Assembly (NCBI RefSeq): GCF_000196235.1
Contig: NC_008541.1
Location: forward strand, 2,356,001-2,420,000
Direction of reading: 5' to 3'
Origin: Arthrobacter sp. FB24
GTDB lineage: Bacteria; Actinomycetota; Actinomycetes; Actinomycetales; Micrococcaceae
Length of the DNA stretch: 64,000 nt
Under the pieces are notes generated by a model, which worked only from the letters and a program-made list of their open reading frames with translations, was not told where the DNA came from and searched no databases. The position numbers and the translations under genes are program-made. Positions 35,861 through 44,550 of this stretch are shown here, in pieces (position 1 is the stretch's first letter; each line of letters opens with the position of its first letter).

Positions 35861-36622
35861 ATGGGATTGCTGGACAAAAAGACTGCCATTGTGACCGGTT
35901 CGTCGAGGGGGATCGGTGCTGACGTCGCCAAGCTCCTCGCGGCTGAAGGTGCCGCCGTCGTAGTGAACTACCGCCAGAAGGCCCCGCGGGCCAACAAGGT
36001 TGTGGCTGAAATCGAGGCCGATGGCGGCCGTGCCGCAGCGGTCGGCGCCGACCTCACCACGCAGGAAGGTGTCCAGGCACTGGCCAGCGCGGCCATGGAG
36101 AACTTCGGCTCGCTCGACGTCCTGGTCCTCAATGCCTCCGGCGGCATGGAGTCGGGCATGGAAGAGGGCTACGCCCTGAAGCTGAACCGTGACGCCCAGG
36201 TCAACATGCTGAACGCAGCGGTGCCGCTGATGCGCGAAGGTTCCCGTGTAGTCTTCGTGACCAGCCACCAGGCCCACTTCATTGATACCGTGCCCACGAT
36301 GCCGGAGTACGAACCGGTGGCACGCAGCAAGCGCGCGGGCGAGGACGCCCTGCGCGCCCTCATCCCGAACCTTGCGGACAAGGGCATTTCCTTCGTAGTG
36401 GTTTCCGGGGACATGATCGAAGGAACCGTCACCGCCACCCTGCTTGACCGGTCCAACCCGGGGGCCATCGAAGCCCGCAGGGCCGAAGCCGGCAAACTGT
36501 ATTCAGTGGCGGAGTTCGCCGCGGAGATCGCCAAGATGGTCACTGCCGACGTCGAGACCGGCCACACCGAGTACGCCGGGGGAGCCGATTACTTCGGTAA
36601 GAGCACCGGCCAGGCCGGCTGA
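35861..36622 (+). CDS. SDR-family oxidoreductase with displaced catalytic tyrosine
   Basis: 253-aa short-chain dehydrogenase. The cofactor motif VTGSSRGIG (residues 11-19) and LVLNASGG are normal, and a serine is at 135 (VTSHQAH). The usual Tyr-x3-Lys is replaced by Tyr150 and Lys157 (YEPVARSK), six residues apart from each other, within a slightly longer loop. It may use a shifted geometry or another substrate class. ATG 35861 follows AAAGGAG. Substrate unknown; a strong terminator follows, so it is a single-gene unit. Confidence 0.85.
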   Translation: MGLLDKKTAIVTGSSRGIGADVAKLLAAEGAAVVVNYRQKAPRANKVVAEIEADGGRAAAVGADLTTQEGVQALASAAMENFGSLDVLVLNASGGMESGMEEGYALKLNRDAQVNMLNAAVPLMREGSRVVFVTSHQAHFIDTVPTMPEYEPVARSKRAGEDALRALIPNLADKGISFVVVSGDMIEGTVTATLLDRSNPGAIEARRAEAGKLYSVAEFAAEIAKMVTADVETGHTEYAGGADYFGKSTGQAG

Positions 36623-36643
36623 CACAGCCGCCAGGGAAAGCAT

Positions 36644-36675
36644 AAAGAAGGCCGGGCAGATGCCCGGCCTTCTTT
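36644..36675. terminator. Strong bidirectional terminator
   Basis: AAAGAAGGCCGGGCA (36644-36658) and TGCCCGGCCTTCTTT (36661-36675) form a 15-bp perfect stem with A- and T-rich ends, the classic intrinsic terminator form usable in both directions. It lies between the convergent SDR and serB. Confidence 0.85.
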
Positions 36676-36755
36676 GTGTCACGTCACGTTTTCCGTCACG
36701 TCAAGTTTTTCCCGAAACCGGAGCCAGGACTGATGCCCAGTGCGTCGCCGCTGCC

Positions 36756-37649
36756 TCAGACCCCGGCGATGTGCCGCACGGCGTCCAAGTAGGGCAGGTT
36801 GACCGCCGCATCGGCGGCTGCGCGCACGGCTGGTTTCGCGTTGAAGGCGACGCCGATCCCGGCGGCACTGAGCATGTCCAGGTCGTTGGCACCGTCACCC
36901 ACGGCGATGGTGTGCTCCAGGGGGATGCCCTCGGCCGCCGCCCACTCGCGGAGGTACTTCTCCTTGGCCGCCCGGTCGATCACCGCGCCGAGAACCTTGC
37001 CTGTCAGCGCGCCGTCGACGATTTCCAGTTCGTTGGCGATCCAGTAATCCATCCCGAGGTCCTCCGCGATGGGGCGCAGGATCTGGTTGAAGCCCCCCGA
37101 GACGACTGCAACGGCGTGGCCGCCCGCCTGGAACGCCGCCACGAGGTCCGCGGCCCCTTCGCTGAGTTGCACCTCGGCCCGAACGGAATCGACGACGTCG
37201 GCCGGCAGTCCGGCGAGGACTGCCACACGCGCGTGCAGGCTCTGGGCGAAGTCGAGTTCGCCGCGCATGGCCGCCTCGGTGACCGCCGTGACCTCCTCCT
37301 TCTTGCCGGCGTAAGCAGCCAGGAGCTCAATGACCTCCTGCTGGATCAGCGTGGAATCAACATCCATGATCAGCAACTTGTGGGGCGCCTCGCGGAGGGA
37401 CGCCGGGACGATTGCGGTGTCCATTCCGGTGAAACCGGCAGAAGCCACCTCATGGCGCAGCGCGGCGATCTCGGCAGCCGTGCCGGATTCCACGGAGAAA
37501 TCCACCGTGTACACCTCAAAACGGTGGTCGCCGGTGCGGGATTCGGCGGAGAAGGAAGCGCCTGATCCGGTCAGCAGGGACCGGAGGTGCTCCAGTTCCG
37601 AAGGGGACAATTTGACGCCGTAGCTGACCGCAGTCACGTTCGAACTCAT
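36756..37649 (-). CDS. serB: Phosphoserine phosphatase
   Basis: HAD-family enzyme that makes serine from phosphoserine; 297 aa. An N-terminal ACT-like regulatory region (about 1-85) precedes the catalytic domain with MDVDSTLI (nucleophile and acid/base aspartates), the VSGGFNQI serine motif, and the final GDGANDLDML metal-binding loop. ATG 37649 (MSSNVTAVSYG) is the right start; the frame remains open upstream through the divergent ABC gene. Transcribed alone toward the terminator at 36644-36675. Confidence 0.95.
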   Translation of the reverse strand: MSSNVTAVSYGVKLSPSELEHLRSLLTGSGASFSAESRTGDHRFEVYTVDFSVESGTAAEIAALRHEVASAGFTGMDTAIVPASLREAPHKLLIMDVDSTLIQQEVIELLAAYAGKKEEVTAVTEAAMRGELDFAQSLHARVAVLAGLPADVVDSVRAEVQLSEGAADLVAAFQAGGHAVAVVSGGFNQILRPIAEDLGMDYWIANELEIVDGALTGKVLGAVIDRAAKEKYLREWAAAEGIPLEHTIAVGDGANDLDMLSAAGIGVAFNAKPAVRAAADAAVNLPYLDAVRHIAGV

Positions 37650-37769
37650 GGCTGCAATCTTAGCCAGCGCTTTCCCGGCGCCCGAATTCGTTTCGTTCCG
37701 ACTGCATGGTGTGCCAGCGCCGGTGCACCGGTTATCAGTCGGACCCCGTTTTGTCCTAGTGTCTACTCC

Positions 37770-38555
37770 ATGAGTGATGTTCTGGAATTGGACGCCGTCA
37801 GCGTTGTCCGAGGTAAAAAGACTCTGCTGGACAAGGTTGACTGGCAGGTCAACGAAGGCGAACGCTGGGTGATCCTCGGCCCCAACGGCGCCGGCAAAAC
37901 CACTCTTCTCCAGATCGCAGCCGCCCGGATGCACCCGAGCAGCGGTACGGCAGGAATTCTTGACGAGATACTGGGCCGGGTTGACGTTTTCGAGTTGCGC
38001 CCCCGCATTGGCCTCTCTTCGGCCGCCCTCGCCACCCAGATTCCGGAACACGAGAATGTCCTGAACGTCGTGGTCACCGCGGCCTACGGCGTCACTGGCC
38101 GCTGGCGCGAGGGATACGAGCGTGATGACGAGCGGCGGGCTTTCCGCCTCCTCAACGACTGGGGGATGGGCCCGCTCCTGAACAGGACCTTCGCCACTCT
38201 GTCCGAAGGTGAGCGCAAACGGGTCCAGATTGCCCGCGCCCTCATGACTGATCCCGAGCTGTTGCTGCTCGATGAACCCGCGGCCGGCCTGGATCTGGGC
38301 GGCCGCGAGGAACTGGTCCACAAGCTCGGAGAGCTTGCCATGGACGATGCAGCACCCGCAATGGTCCTGGTGACCCACCACCTGGAGGAAGTTCCGCCGG
38401 GCTTCACGCACGCCATGCTGCTGCGCGACGGCGCAGTCGTGGCTGCGGGCCCCATCACCGAAGTCCTGACGGCCGAAAACCTCAGCGAGACATTCGGGCT
38501 TGACCTGGACATGACCGTCAACGCCGGCCGGTACACCGCCGTCGCCCGCCGCTAA
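37770..38555 (+). CDS. ABC transporter ATP-binding protein
   Basis: 261-aa ATPase with Walker A GPNGAGKTT, signature LSEGERKRV (E in place of the second G), Walker B LLLLDEPAAGLD and H-loop VTHHLEE. No permease gene lies beside it, so its role is open; sequences of this kind (VWYLE/ModF-like single ATPases) are common in actinobacteria without a transport partner. ATG 37770 (MSDVLELDAV) begins the family's N-terminus. A TauE/SafE permease starts 18 bases after its stop. Confidence 0.88.
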   Translation: MSDVLELDAVSVVRGKKTLLDKVDWQVNEGERWVILGPNGAGKTTLLQIAAARMHPSSGTAGILDEILGRVDVFELRPRIGLSSAALATQIPEHENVLNVVVTAAYGVTGRWREGYERDDERRAFRLLNDWGMGPLLNRTFATLSEGERKRVQIARALMTDPELLLLDEPAAGLDLGGREELVHKLGELAMDDAAPAMVLVTHHLEEVPPGFTHAMLLRDGAVVAAGPITEVLTAENLSETFGLDLDMTVNAGRYTAVARR

Positions 38556-38572
38556 AGCGGCACCTCAGCATC

Positions 38573-39358
38573 TTGGATCTTCTCAGTAGCATTTTTGTGT
38601 CCATCGCCGGCCTCTGGGCCGGCACGATCAATGCCGTGGTGGGCTCCGGAACCCTCGTCACGTTCCCTGTGCTCATTGCCTTGGGGGTCACTCCCGTGGT
38701 CGCCTCCATGAGCAACGCCATGGGGCTCGTCTTCGGTACCGCGGCCGGAGCCTTCGGTTACCGCCGGGAACTGAAAGGACGCGGCCGGCAGTTGGTACGG
38801 CTCCTGCCGGCGTCCCTCCTTGGCGGCATATCCGGCGCCTGGCTGTTGCTGCACCTGCCGGAAAAGGTCTTCCACTACGTGGCGCCTTTCCTGATAGTGC
38901 TCGCCCTGCTGATGGTGGTGTTCCAGCCCCGCCTGCAGGCCTGGGTCCGTAACCGCGAGGAGAATCCGGAGCACGCCGTCAAGGACAAGCGGCACGCTGT
39001 CCTCCTGGTGGTGCTGGTTTATCTGGCAGGTGTTTACGGGGGCTACTTCGTGGCTGCCCAGGGAATCCTGCTGGTGGGCATCCTGGGTGTTTTCCTCACC
39101 GGCACCATTCAGAACGCCAACGCCATGAAGAACATCCTGGTGCTTGGAGTAAACCTGGTGGCTGCCATCTCCTACCTGCTTTTCGCGTTCGACCGGATCA
39201 ACTGGCTCGTGGTGCTCCTCATTGCCGTCACCTCAAGCGTCGGCGGCCTCATCGGCGCCAAGGTGGGCCGCAAGCTTTCGCCCACAGTGCTCCGTGGCGT
39301 GATCCTCGTCCTGGGCCTCGTGGCCCTGGGCTTCATGATCACCAACCTGCTGAAATAA
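38573..39358 (+). CDS. TauE/SafE (TSUP) family membrane permease
   Basis: 261 aa with about eight transmembrane helices and two TSUP half-repeats; the GTINAVVGSGTLVTFPVLIA motif opens the first half and GVYGGYFVAAQGILLVG the second. These proteins move sulfite, sulfoacetate or other small organosulfur anions, but the substrate is not readable here. A TTG start at 38573 is used, as no ATG or GTG gives the full first helix; its ribosome site is weak. Confidence 0.88.
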   Translation: MDLLSSIFVSIAGLWAGTINAVVGSGTLVTFPVLIALGVTPVVASMSNAMGLVFGTAAGAFGYRRELKGRGRQLVRLLPASLLGGISGAWLLLHLPEKVFHYVAPFLIVLALLMVVFQPRLQAWVRNREENPEHAVKDKRHAVLLVVLVYLAGVYGGYFVAAQGILLVGILGVFLTGTIQNANAMKNILVLGVNLVAAISYLLFAFDRINWLVVLLIAVTSSVGGLIGAKVGRKLSPTVLRGVILVLGLVALGFMITNLLK

Positions 39359-39365
39359 TCGGCCA

Positions 39366-40175
39366 GTGACTTTCCACCATCTCCAATCCGCTGACGATCC
39401 GCGGGTCTCCGACTACACCCGGCTGACGGACGTGCACCTCCGCAAGCTCCGGGAACCCGCTGAGGGCATGTACATCGCGGAATCGTCACGTGTGCTCCGG
39501 CGTGCCCTGGCGGCCGGGCACCAGCCACGGTCCTTCTTTCTTGCGGAGAAATGGCTCGAGGACCTCGACGACGTCTTCGAACAGTTCCCGGACGTTCCGG
39601 TCTATATAGGCAGCGCCGCCCTCCTGGAAGACATCACCGGATTCCACCTGCACCGCGGGGCCATGGCGGCCATGCAGCGTCCGTCGCCCGTGCCGCTGCC
39701 CGGGCTGCTGGCGAACGCCCGCCGGGTGGCTGTCCTCGAGGACATCGTGGACCACACGAATGTCGGTGCCATCTTCCGGTCGGCGGCCGCCCTGGGCGTG
39801 GACGCAGTTCTGGTTTCACCGCGGTGCGGCGACCCCCTGTACCGCCGCAGTGTCCGCGTGAGCATGGGCACGGTGTTCCAGGTCCCGTGGGCCCGCCTGG
39901 AGTCGTGGCCGGGCGACCTTGCCGTGCTTCGGGAACAGGGTTTCACGGTGGCGGCCATGGAGCTCACCGACGACGCCGTGGACGTCGACGAGCTGGCTGC
40001 CCGGAACCTGGACAAGCTAGCCCTGGTGCTGGGCACGGAAGGAGCGGGCATGAGCCCGGAGACGCTCTCGGCCGTGGACCTGGCGGTCAGGATTCCCATG
40101 CGGGCAGGAGTGGACTCGCTGAACGTCGCAGCCGCTTCCGCCGTTGCCTTCTGGGAACTGCGCCCGAAGGACTGA
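39366..40175 (+). CDS. SpoU/TrmH-family RNA 2'-O-methyltransferase
   Basis: 269-aa AdoMet-dependent SPOUT methyltransferase for tRNA or rRNA ribose. An N-terminal substrate-binding domain (EGMYIAESSRVLRRAL) is followed by the knotted catalytic domain with motif 1 DHTNVGAIFRSAAALG, motif 2 LVLGTEGAGMS and motif 3 VRIPMRAGVDSLNVAAASA. GTG 39366, seven bases after the TSUP stop, suggests co-transcription. The target nucleotide cannot be inferred. Confidence 0.93.
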   Translation: MTFHHLQSADDPRVSDYTRLTDVHLRKLREPAEGMYIAESSRVLRRALAAGHQPRSFFLAEKWLEDLDDVFEQFPDVPVYIGSAALLEDITGFHLHRGAMAAMQRPSPVPLPGLLANARRVAVLEDIVDHTNVGAIFRSAAALGVDAVLVSPRCGDPLYRRSVRVSMGTVFQVPWARLESWPGDLAVLREQGFTVAAMELTDDAVDVDELAARNLDKLALVLGTEGAGMSPETLSAVDLAVRIPMRAGVDSLNVAAASAVAFWELRPKD

Positions 40176-40282
40176 CGCCGCCGGCCCGCGCTGTCCCATC
40201 CGTTTCGCGCCGGGAGCCTGTTTAGGCTAGGATTGAGTGTTGGTCCGGACGCCCGGTGTTTGCAAGCTAGTGGCATTCATCG

Positions 40283-40311
40283 TTGTCCTGCGGCCCCATC
40301 CCATTCATACC
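40283..40311 (+). promoter_or_regulatory. Candidate rpmE2 promoter
   Basis: TTGTCC (40283-40288) and CATACC (40306-40311) are separated by 17 bases. The match is moderate (4/6 and 3/6). If real, transcription starts near 40318, inside the adjacent inverted repeat. Confidence 0.3.
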
Positions 40312-40314
40312 TGG

Positions 40315-40334
40315 CAACTGGCAAAATCCAGTTG
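40315..40334. promoter_or_regulatory. Perfect inverted repeat in the rpmE2 leader
   Basis: CAACTGG-caaaat-CCAGTTG is a 7-bp perfect inverted repeat whose end is 19 bases before the rpmE2 ATG and just ahead of its AAAGG ribosome site. It could be a repressor operator (type B L31 genes are often zinc-controlled through Zur) or an RNA hairpin for autoregulation. It does not match the usual actinobacterial Zur box. Confidence 0.5.
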
Positions 40335-40353
40335 TGCGAACAAAGGTCCAATT

Positions 40354-40611
40354 ATGAAGTCCAATACCCACCCGAAGTACGAAGCTGTTGTATTCAACGA
40401 CCTGGCTTCCGGCGTCAAGTTCCTGACCAAGTCCACCGTGTCTTCCAAGAAGACCATCGAGTGGGAAGACGGAAACACCTACCCGGTCATCGACGTCGAA
40501 ATCTCCTCCGAGTCCCACCCGTTCTACACGGGCAAGCAGCGCATCATGGACTCTGCAGGCCGCGTCGAGCGCTTCAACGCTCGCTTCAAGGGCTTCGGCG
40601 GCAAGAAGTAA
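40354..40611 (+). CDS. rpmE2: 50S ribosomal protein L31, type B (zinc-free form)
   Basis: 85-aa ribosomal protein. It begins [14 protein letters not shown] and has the conserved [21 protein letters not shown] segment, but lacks the CxxC zinc ligands of type A L31. Such forms replace the zinc-binding version when zinc is scarce. ATG 40354 follows CAAAGG. Single gene with an inverted repeat in its leader and a strong terminator after it. Confidence 0.95.
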
Positions 40612-40635
40612 CAACTTCTCCCCAAGGTCAATTGG

Positions 40636-40676
40636 AAAGCCCGCATCTTCCGGAACTTCTGGAAGATGCGGGCTTT
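40636..40676 (+). terminator. Intrinsic terminator after rpmE2
   Basis: AAAGCCCGCATCTTCC (40636-40651) pairs perfectly with GGAAGATGCGGGCTTT (40661-40676), 16 bp with a 9-base loop, followed by TTGCGTTGTT. Confidence 0.85.
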
Positions 40677-40702
40677 TGCGTTGTTGGGGCAGGATGGGTT
40701 GC

Positions 40703-41812
40703 ATGACAATTCCTCCTTTTGAGACCCGTCCGGCAGACGGCACGCACGACGACGGCGGCCGTCGCCACGGTGAGTACAAGGTTCCCGGCGGGAAGCTTGT
40801 GGTGGTGGATTTCGACGTCGAGGGCGGCCATTTCTCGCATGTTTCCGTTAGCGGCGACTTCTTCCTGGAACCCGATGAAGCGCTGCTCGACATCAACCGT
40901 GCCCTGACGGGCCTTCCGGAAACGGCCACGGCCGCGGATATCTCGGCCGCTGTGACCGCGGCCCTGCCCGAGGACGCCGTCCTTTTTGGTTTCTCCGCCG
41001 ATGCCGTGTCCATCGCCGTCCGCCGCGCGCTGGCGAAGGCGACCGGCTGGGGGGACCACCACTGGAACGTCATTGCTCCGTCCGTGTTGCCAACGCACGT
41101 CAATGTCGCCCTGGACGAGGTCCTCACCGAGGAAGTGGGCGCAGGGCGCCGCAATCCCACGCTGCGCTTCTGGGACTGGGAGGAGCCGTCCGTGGTAATC
41201 GGAAGTTTCCAGTCAGTCCGGAATGAGGTCCACCCCGACGGCGTGGCACGCCATGGCATCAGCGTGGTCCGCCGCATCAGCGGCGGGGGAGCCATGTTCA
41301 TGGAAGCAGGCAACTGCATCACCTACTCCTTGTACCTGCCGCAGACCCTGGTGGACGGCATCAGCTTTGCCGATTCCTACGCGTTCCTGGACGCCTGGGT
41401 CATGGCTGCGCTGGAGAAACTGGGCATCAGCGCCTTCTATGTCCCGCTCAACGACATCGCCACGGAGCAGGGCAAGATCGGCGGTGCGGCCCAGAAGCGC
41501 CTCGCAAACGGCGGCATGCTGCACCACGTCACCATGAGCTATGACATCGACGCCGAGAAGATGGTGGAAGTACTGCGGATCGGCAAGGAAAAGCTCTCGG
41601 ATAAAGGCACCACCAGTGCCAAGAAGCGGGTGGATCCGCTGCGCCGTCAGACCGGCCTGGCCCGGGCTGACATCGTGGAGGCCATGATGGATGTCTTCAG
41701 CGGCCGGTACGGCGCCACGCCCTCAGTCCTGACGGAGGCCGAACTTGCCGCCGCCCATGAGCGCGTGGCGGCCAAGTTCGGCACCGAGGAGTGGCTGCAC
41801 CGGGTGCCGTAG
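40703..41812 (+). CDS. Lipoate-protein ligase A family protein with N-terminal accessory domain
   Basis: 369 aa. The catalytic domain (about residues 115-350) has the lipoyl-AMP binding motif RRISGGGAMFMEAGNCITYSL and the lysine motif QGKIGGAAQKR, defining the biotinyl/lipoyl ligase fold. The first ~110 residues (GEYKVPGGKLVVVDFDVEGG) resemble the accessory domain that is normally C-terminal in E. coli LplA, so the domain order is swapped. It would attach lipoate to E2 and H proteins. ATG 40703 follows GGGCAGGA. Confidence 0.87.
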   Translation: MTIPPFETRPADGTHDDGGRRHGEYKVPGGKLVVVDFDVEGGHFSHVSVSGDFFLEPDEALLDINRALTGLPETATAADISAAVTAALPEDAVLFGFSADAVSIAVRRALAKATGWGDHHWNVIAPSVLPTHVNVALDEVLTEEVGAGRRNPTLRFWDWEEPSVVIGSFQSVRNEVHPDGVARHGISVVRRISGGGAMFMEAGNCITYSLYLPQTLVDGISFADSYAFLDAWVMAALEKLGISAFYVPLNDIATEQGKIGGAAQKRLANGGMLHHVTMSYDIDAEKMVEVLRIGKEKLSDKGTTSAKKRVDPLRRQTGLARADIVEAMMDVFSGRYGATPSVLTEAELAAAHERVAAKFGTEEWLHRVP

Positions 41813-41861
41813 AAACACACCGGGTGCTCCGTAATTGTCGTTCTGAGGGGCCAAAAGGCAT

Positions 41862-44492
41862 TTAGGGAGCAGCGGACGGCGTTTTCGCTCCGGCTGCCTG
41901 CGCCGAAAGGGCCCGGTGCAGGTGGCTCCGCTGCTCAATGATGATGCGGCGCAGCGCGCGCGGGGCATCCGGGTGCCCGGCGAGCCAGCCGTCCGTCAGG
42001 ACAATCACGGCATTCGTGTCCGGACTTCCGCCGTCGAGGTCTTGTCCTGACGGGTAGAGCCCGCGGACAATCCGGCTGGCGATCTCAATGCTGCGTTCCG
42101 CCCAGACGTCTTCCAGGCATTCGAAGTATGGTTCCACGAACGCTTCCAGCAGGCCGTCAGGTGCCGTGTTGAAGCCTGCAATCGTGGCGCTGAGCAGCTG
42201 GTTGGAGAGCGCGGTGCCCCTGACGGCGGCGTCCCACGCAGCGGCTTTGACCGCGGCGTCGGGGCGCGCTGCCAGTGCGGTGGCATGGCCGGCACGGCCG
42301 GAGGCGGTGGTGTCGCGGGCAAGTTCGGCGTCCAGTTCGGCCTCGGTTGCCTGTCCGTTCGCTGCCAGGGCGTGCCAGAGGCTCCAGCGCAGTTCCGGGT
42401 CGACGGCAAGGCCTTCGAGCACCGTTGTGCCGTCCAGGATTCCCCTTACAAGGTCAAGCCGTCGCGCTGCCTGCCTGCTTGTGGTGGCGAGGCTCCTTGC
42501 CCAGGCCAGCTGGTGGTCCGAACCGGGCCGGGCTGCGCCAAGTTCCCGGGCAGCCACCTCCAGGAATCCGTCCCTGACGGCAGCCCGCCCGGACGCGGGG
42601 ACATACCGGTCGATGGCGGTTGAGGCGTTGCCCAGGACGTTCAGCAGAACACCGATGCCTGTTTCGGCGGGCCCGAATACTTCCACGGCTGCAACGTAGC
42701 GGTCCGCCGGTACCACAGCGTCGCGTGCCGCGTCCCAAAGTGCCGTCCAGCACAGCGCCCGTGCCATCGGATCCTGCAGGGCGCCAAGCGACGCGCGCAC
42801 CGTCGCCTCGGAGCGCGCATCAAACCGCACCTTCACATAGCTGAGGTCGTCGTCGTTGACCAGGAGCAGCGCCGGCAGCGGCTTGCCCTCGAGCTCCGGG
42901 ACGACCGTACTCTGGCCGGTCAGGTCAGTGTCCACACTGTCCATGCGGACCAGAAGGCCGTCGGCATCGAAATCGTAGAGGCCGATGCGGAGCCGGTGCG
43001 GGCGCAGTTCCTGGCGTCCCGTTGCGGGGTCCAGCGCGTCCTGGACGAGGGTTACCGGGCCCAGCACGCCGTCGTGCTCTTCGATCTCGGCAGAGACGGT
43101 GGAAATCCCCGAGGTCTGCAGCCACTGCCGGGCCCAGAGTGCCAGGTCACGGCCTGACGCCTCGCCCAGGGCCGCCAGGAGGTCGGTGAGCGTGGTGTTG
43201 CCGTACGCATGGTCCCGGAAATACCGGCGGGAGCCGGCGACAAATGCCTCGAAGCCGACATAGGCGACCAGTTGCTTCAGTACGGACGCACCCTTCGCGT
43301 AAGTGATGCCGTCGAAGTTCTGCTTGGCCGCCTCCAGGTCCGGTATGTCGGCAACGATCGGATGGGTGGTGGGCAGCTGGTCCTGGACATAGGCCCAGGC
43401 CTTGCGGTTGTTGGCGAAGTTCACCCAGGCCGTATCCCAGTCCGTGGCGCGGTCAACGCCCAGGGTGCCCATGTAGTCGGCAAAGGACTCCTTGAGCCAG
43501 AGATCGTTCCACCATTGCATGGTGACGAGGTCGCCGAACCACATGTGCGCCATTTCGTGCATCAGGGTGTTGGCACGGGCCTGGTATTGGGAATCAGCTG
43601 CCCTGGACGTGAAGACGTAGTTTTCGGTGAAGGTGACCAGCCCGGGGTTCTCCATGGCGCCGAGGTTGTACTCCGGCACAAAGGCCTGGTCGTATTTGCC
43701 CCACGGATACGGATAGTCAAAGAGGTTGTTGAAGAAGCCGAGCCCCCGCTTGGTGAGCTCAAAGAGGTGCCCGGTGTCAAAGGATCCCGCCATGGAGCTG
43801 CGGCAGTACAGGGCCAGCGGGACCTCCAGTGCGGTGCCGTCCTCCAGTGTTCCGCTCCAGTGGTCCTCCGCCTTGAAGTACGGCCCCGCCAGCACCGTCG
43901 TGATGTAGGTGGACATCCGCTGTGTCGGCGCGAAGTCCCAGCGGCTCGTTGCGGGGTCGCTCGTGAGTTGCGTGCGGCCGGCCTCGGCGCCGTTGGAGGC
44001 GACCTGCCAGTCGGACGGGGCCATCACATGGAAGGTGAACTCAGCTTTGAGGTCCGGCTGTTCAAAGTTTGCGAACACCCTTCGGGCGTCGGCCGGTTCG
44101 TACTGGGTGTAGAGGTAGCACTTGCCGTCGGCCGGATCGAAGAAGCGGTGCATGCCTTCGCCGGAGGTGCTGTACAGGGCTGTTCCGGTAACAGTCACCT
44201 GGTTTTCGGCCTGCAGGTTGTCCAGCCGGATGCGGGAGCCGTCCACCACGTCGGTGACGGAAAGCCCCTTGCCGTTCAGGAAGACGCTGTGCACCTCGCC
44301 GCTGATGAAGTCCAGGAAAGTCGACCCGCCGGGTTCCCGGGCCGAAAACGTGATGACACTGCGGCTCGTGTAGCCCGTGACCTCCGGATCCTGCGCCTGG
44401 CGGACGTCGAGGGACACGTCATAGCTGTGGGTGGTGATCAGGGCTGAGCGGATTGCCGCTTCATCGCGTTGCAGGTTCTCATTCGACACCAC
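41862..44492 (-). CDS. pepN: Aminopeptidase N (M1 family zinc metallopeptidase)
   Basis: Large cytosolic aminopeptidase removing N-terminal residues; 876 aa, as in actinobacterial PepN. The N-terminal beta domain is followed by the GAMEN exopeptidase motif (LGAMENPGLVTF), the zinc motif HEMAHMWFGD (near residue 311) with the third ligand glutamate in KESFADYMG, and a long C-terminal ERAP1-like helical domain. Two consecutive GTG codons (44492 and 44489) could each be the start. It is convergent with the lipoate ligase and lies 59 bases after the YeiH-type gene. Confidence 0.97.
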   Translation of the reverse strand: MVSNENLQRDEAAIRSALITTHSYDVSLDVRQAQDPEVTGYTSRSVITFSAREPGGSTFLDFISGEVHSVFLNGKGLSVTDVVDGSRIRLDNLQAENQVTVTGTALYSTSGEGMHRFFDPADGKCYLYTQYEPADARRVFANFEQPDLKAEFTFHVMAPSDWQVASNGAEAGRTQLTSDPATSRWDFAPTQRMSTYITTVLAGPYFKAEDHWSGTLEDGTALEVPLALYCRSSMAGSFDTGHLFELTKRGLGFFNNLFDYPYPWGKYDQAFVPEYNLGAMENPGLVTFTENYVFTSRAADSQYQARANTLMHEMAHMWFGDLVTMQWWNDLWLKESFADYMGTLGVDRATDWDTAWVNFANNRKAWAYVQDQLPTTHPIVADIPDLEAAKQNFDGITYAKGASVLKQLVAYVGFEAFVAGSRRYFRDHAYGNTTLTDLLAALGEASGRDLALWARQWLQTSGISTVSAEIEEHDGVLGPVTLVQDALDPATGRQELRPHRLRIGLYDFDADGLLVRMDSVDTDLTGQSTVVPELEGKPLPALLLVNDDDLSYVKVRFDARSEATVRASLGALQDPMARALCWTALWDAARDAVVPADRYVAAVEVFGPAETGIGVLLNVLGNASTAIDRYVPASGRAAVRDGFLEVAARELGAARPGSDHQLAWARSLATTSRQAARRLDLVRGILDGTTVLEGLAVDPELRWSLWHALAANGQATEAELDAELARDTTASGRAGHATALAARPDAAVKAAAWDAAVRGTALSNQLLSATIAGFNTAPDGLLEAFVEPYFECLEDVWAERSIEIASRIVRGLYPSGQDLDGGSPDTNAVIVLTDGWLAGHPDAPRALRRIIIEQRSHLHRALSAQAAGAKTPSAAP

Positions 44493-44550
44493 GCTATTGA
44501 ATCACGGCCGGGTCCCTGCGGCCGGGCCGGACCGGTCTGCCGCAGGGCGG

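Noticed and set aside
36686..36713. TCACGT repeated three times after the SDR terminator
   Set aside because: Short and imperfect, next to a clear terminator; probably chance or remnant, no function supported.
37650..38411. N-terminal extension of serB by about 254 residues
   Set aside because: It is antisense to the divergent ABC ATPase; the start MSSNVTAVSYG is typical of SerB.
43209..44447. 412-aa plus-strand open frame opposite pepN
   Set aside because: Shadow of the M1 peptidase, which has all its catalytic motifs.
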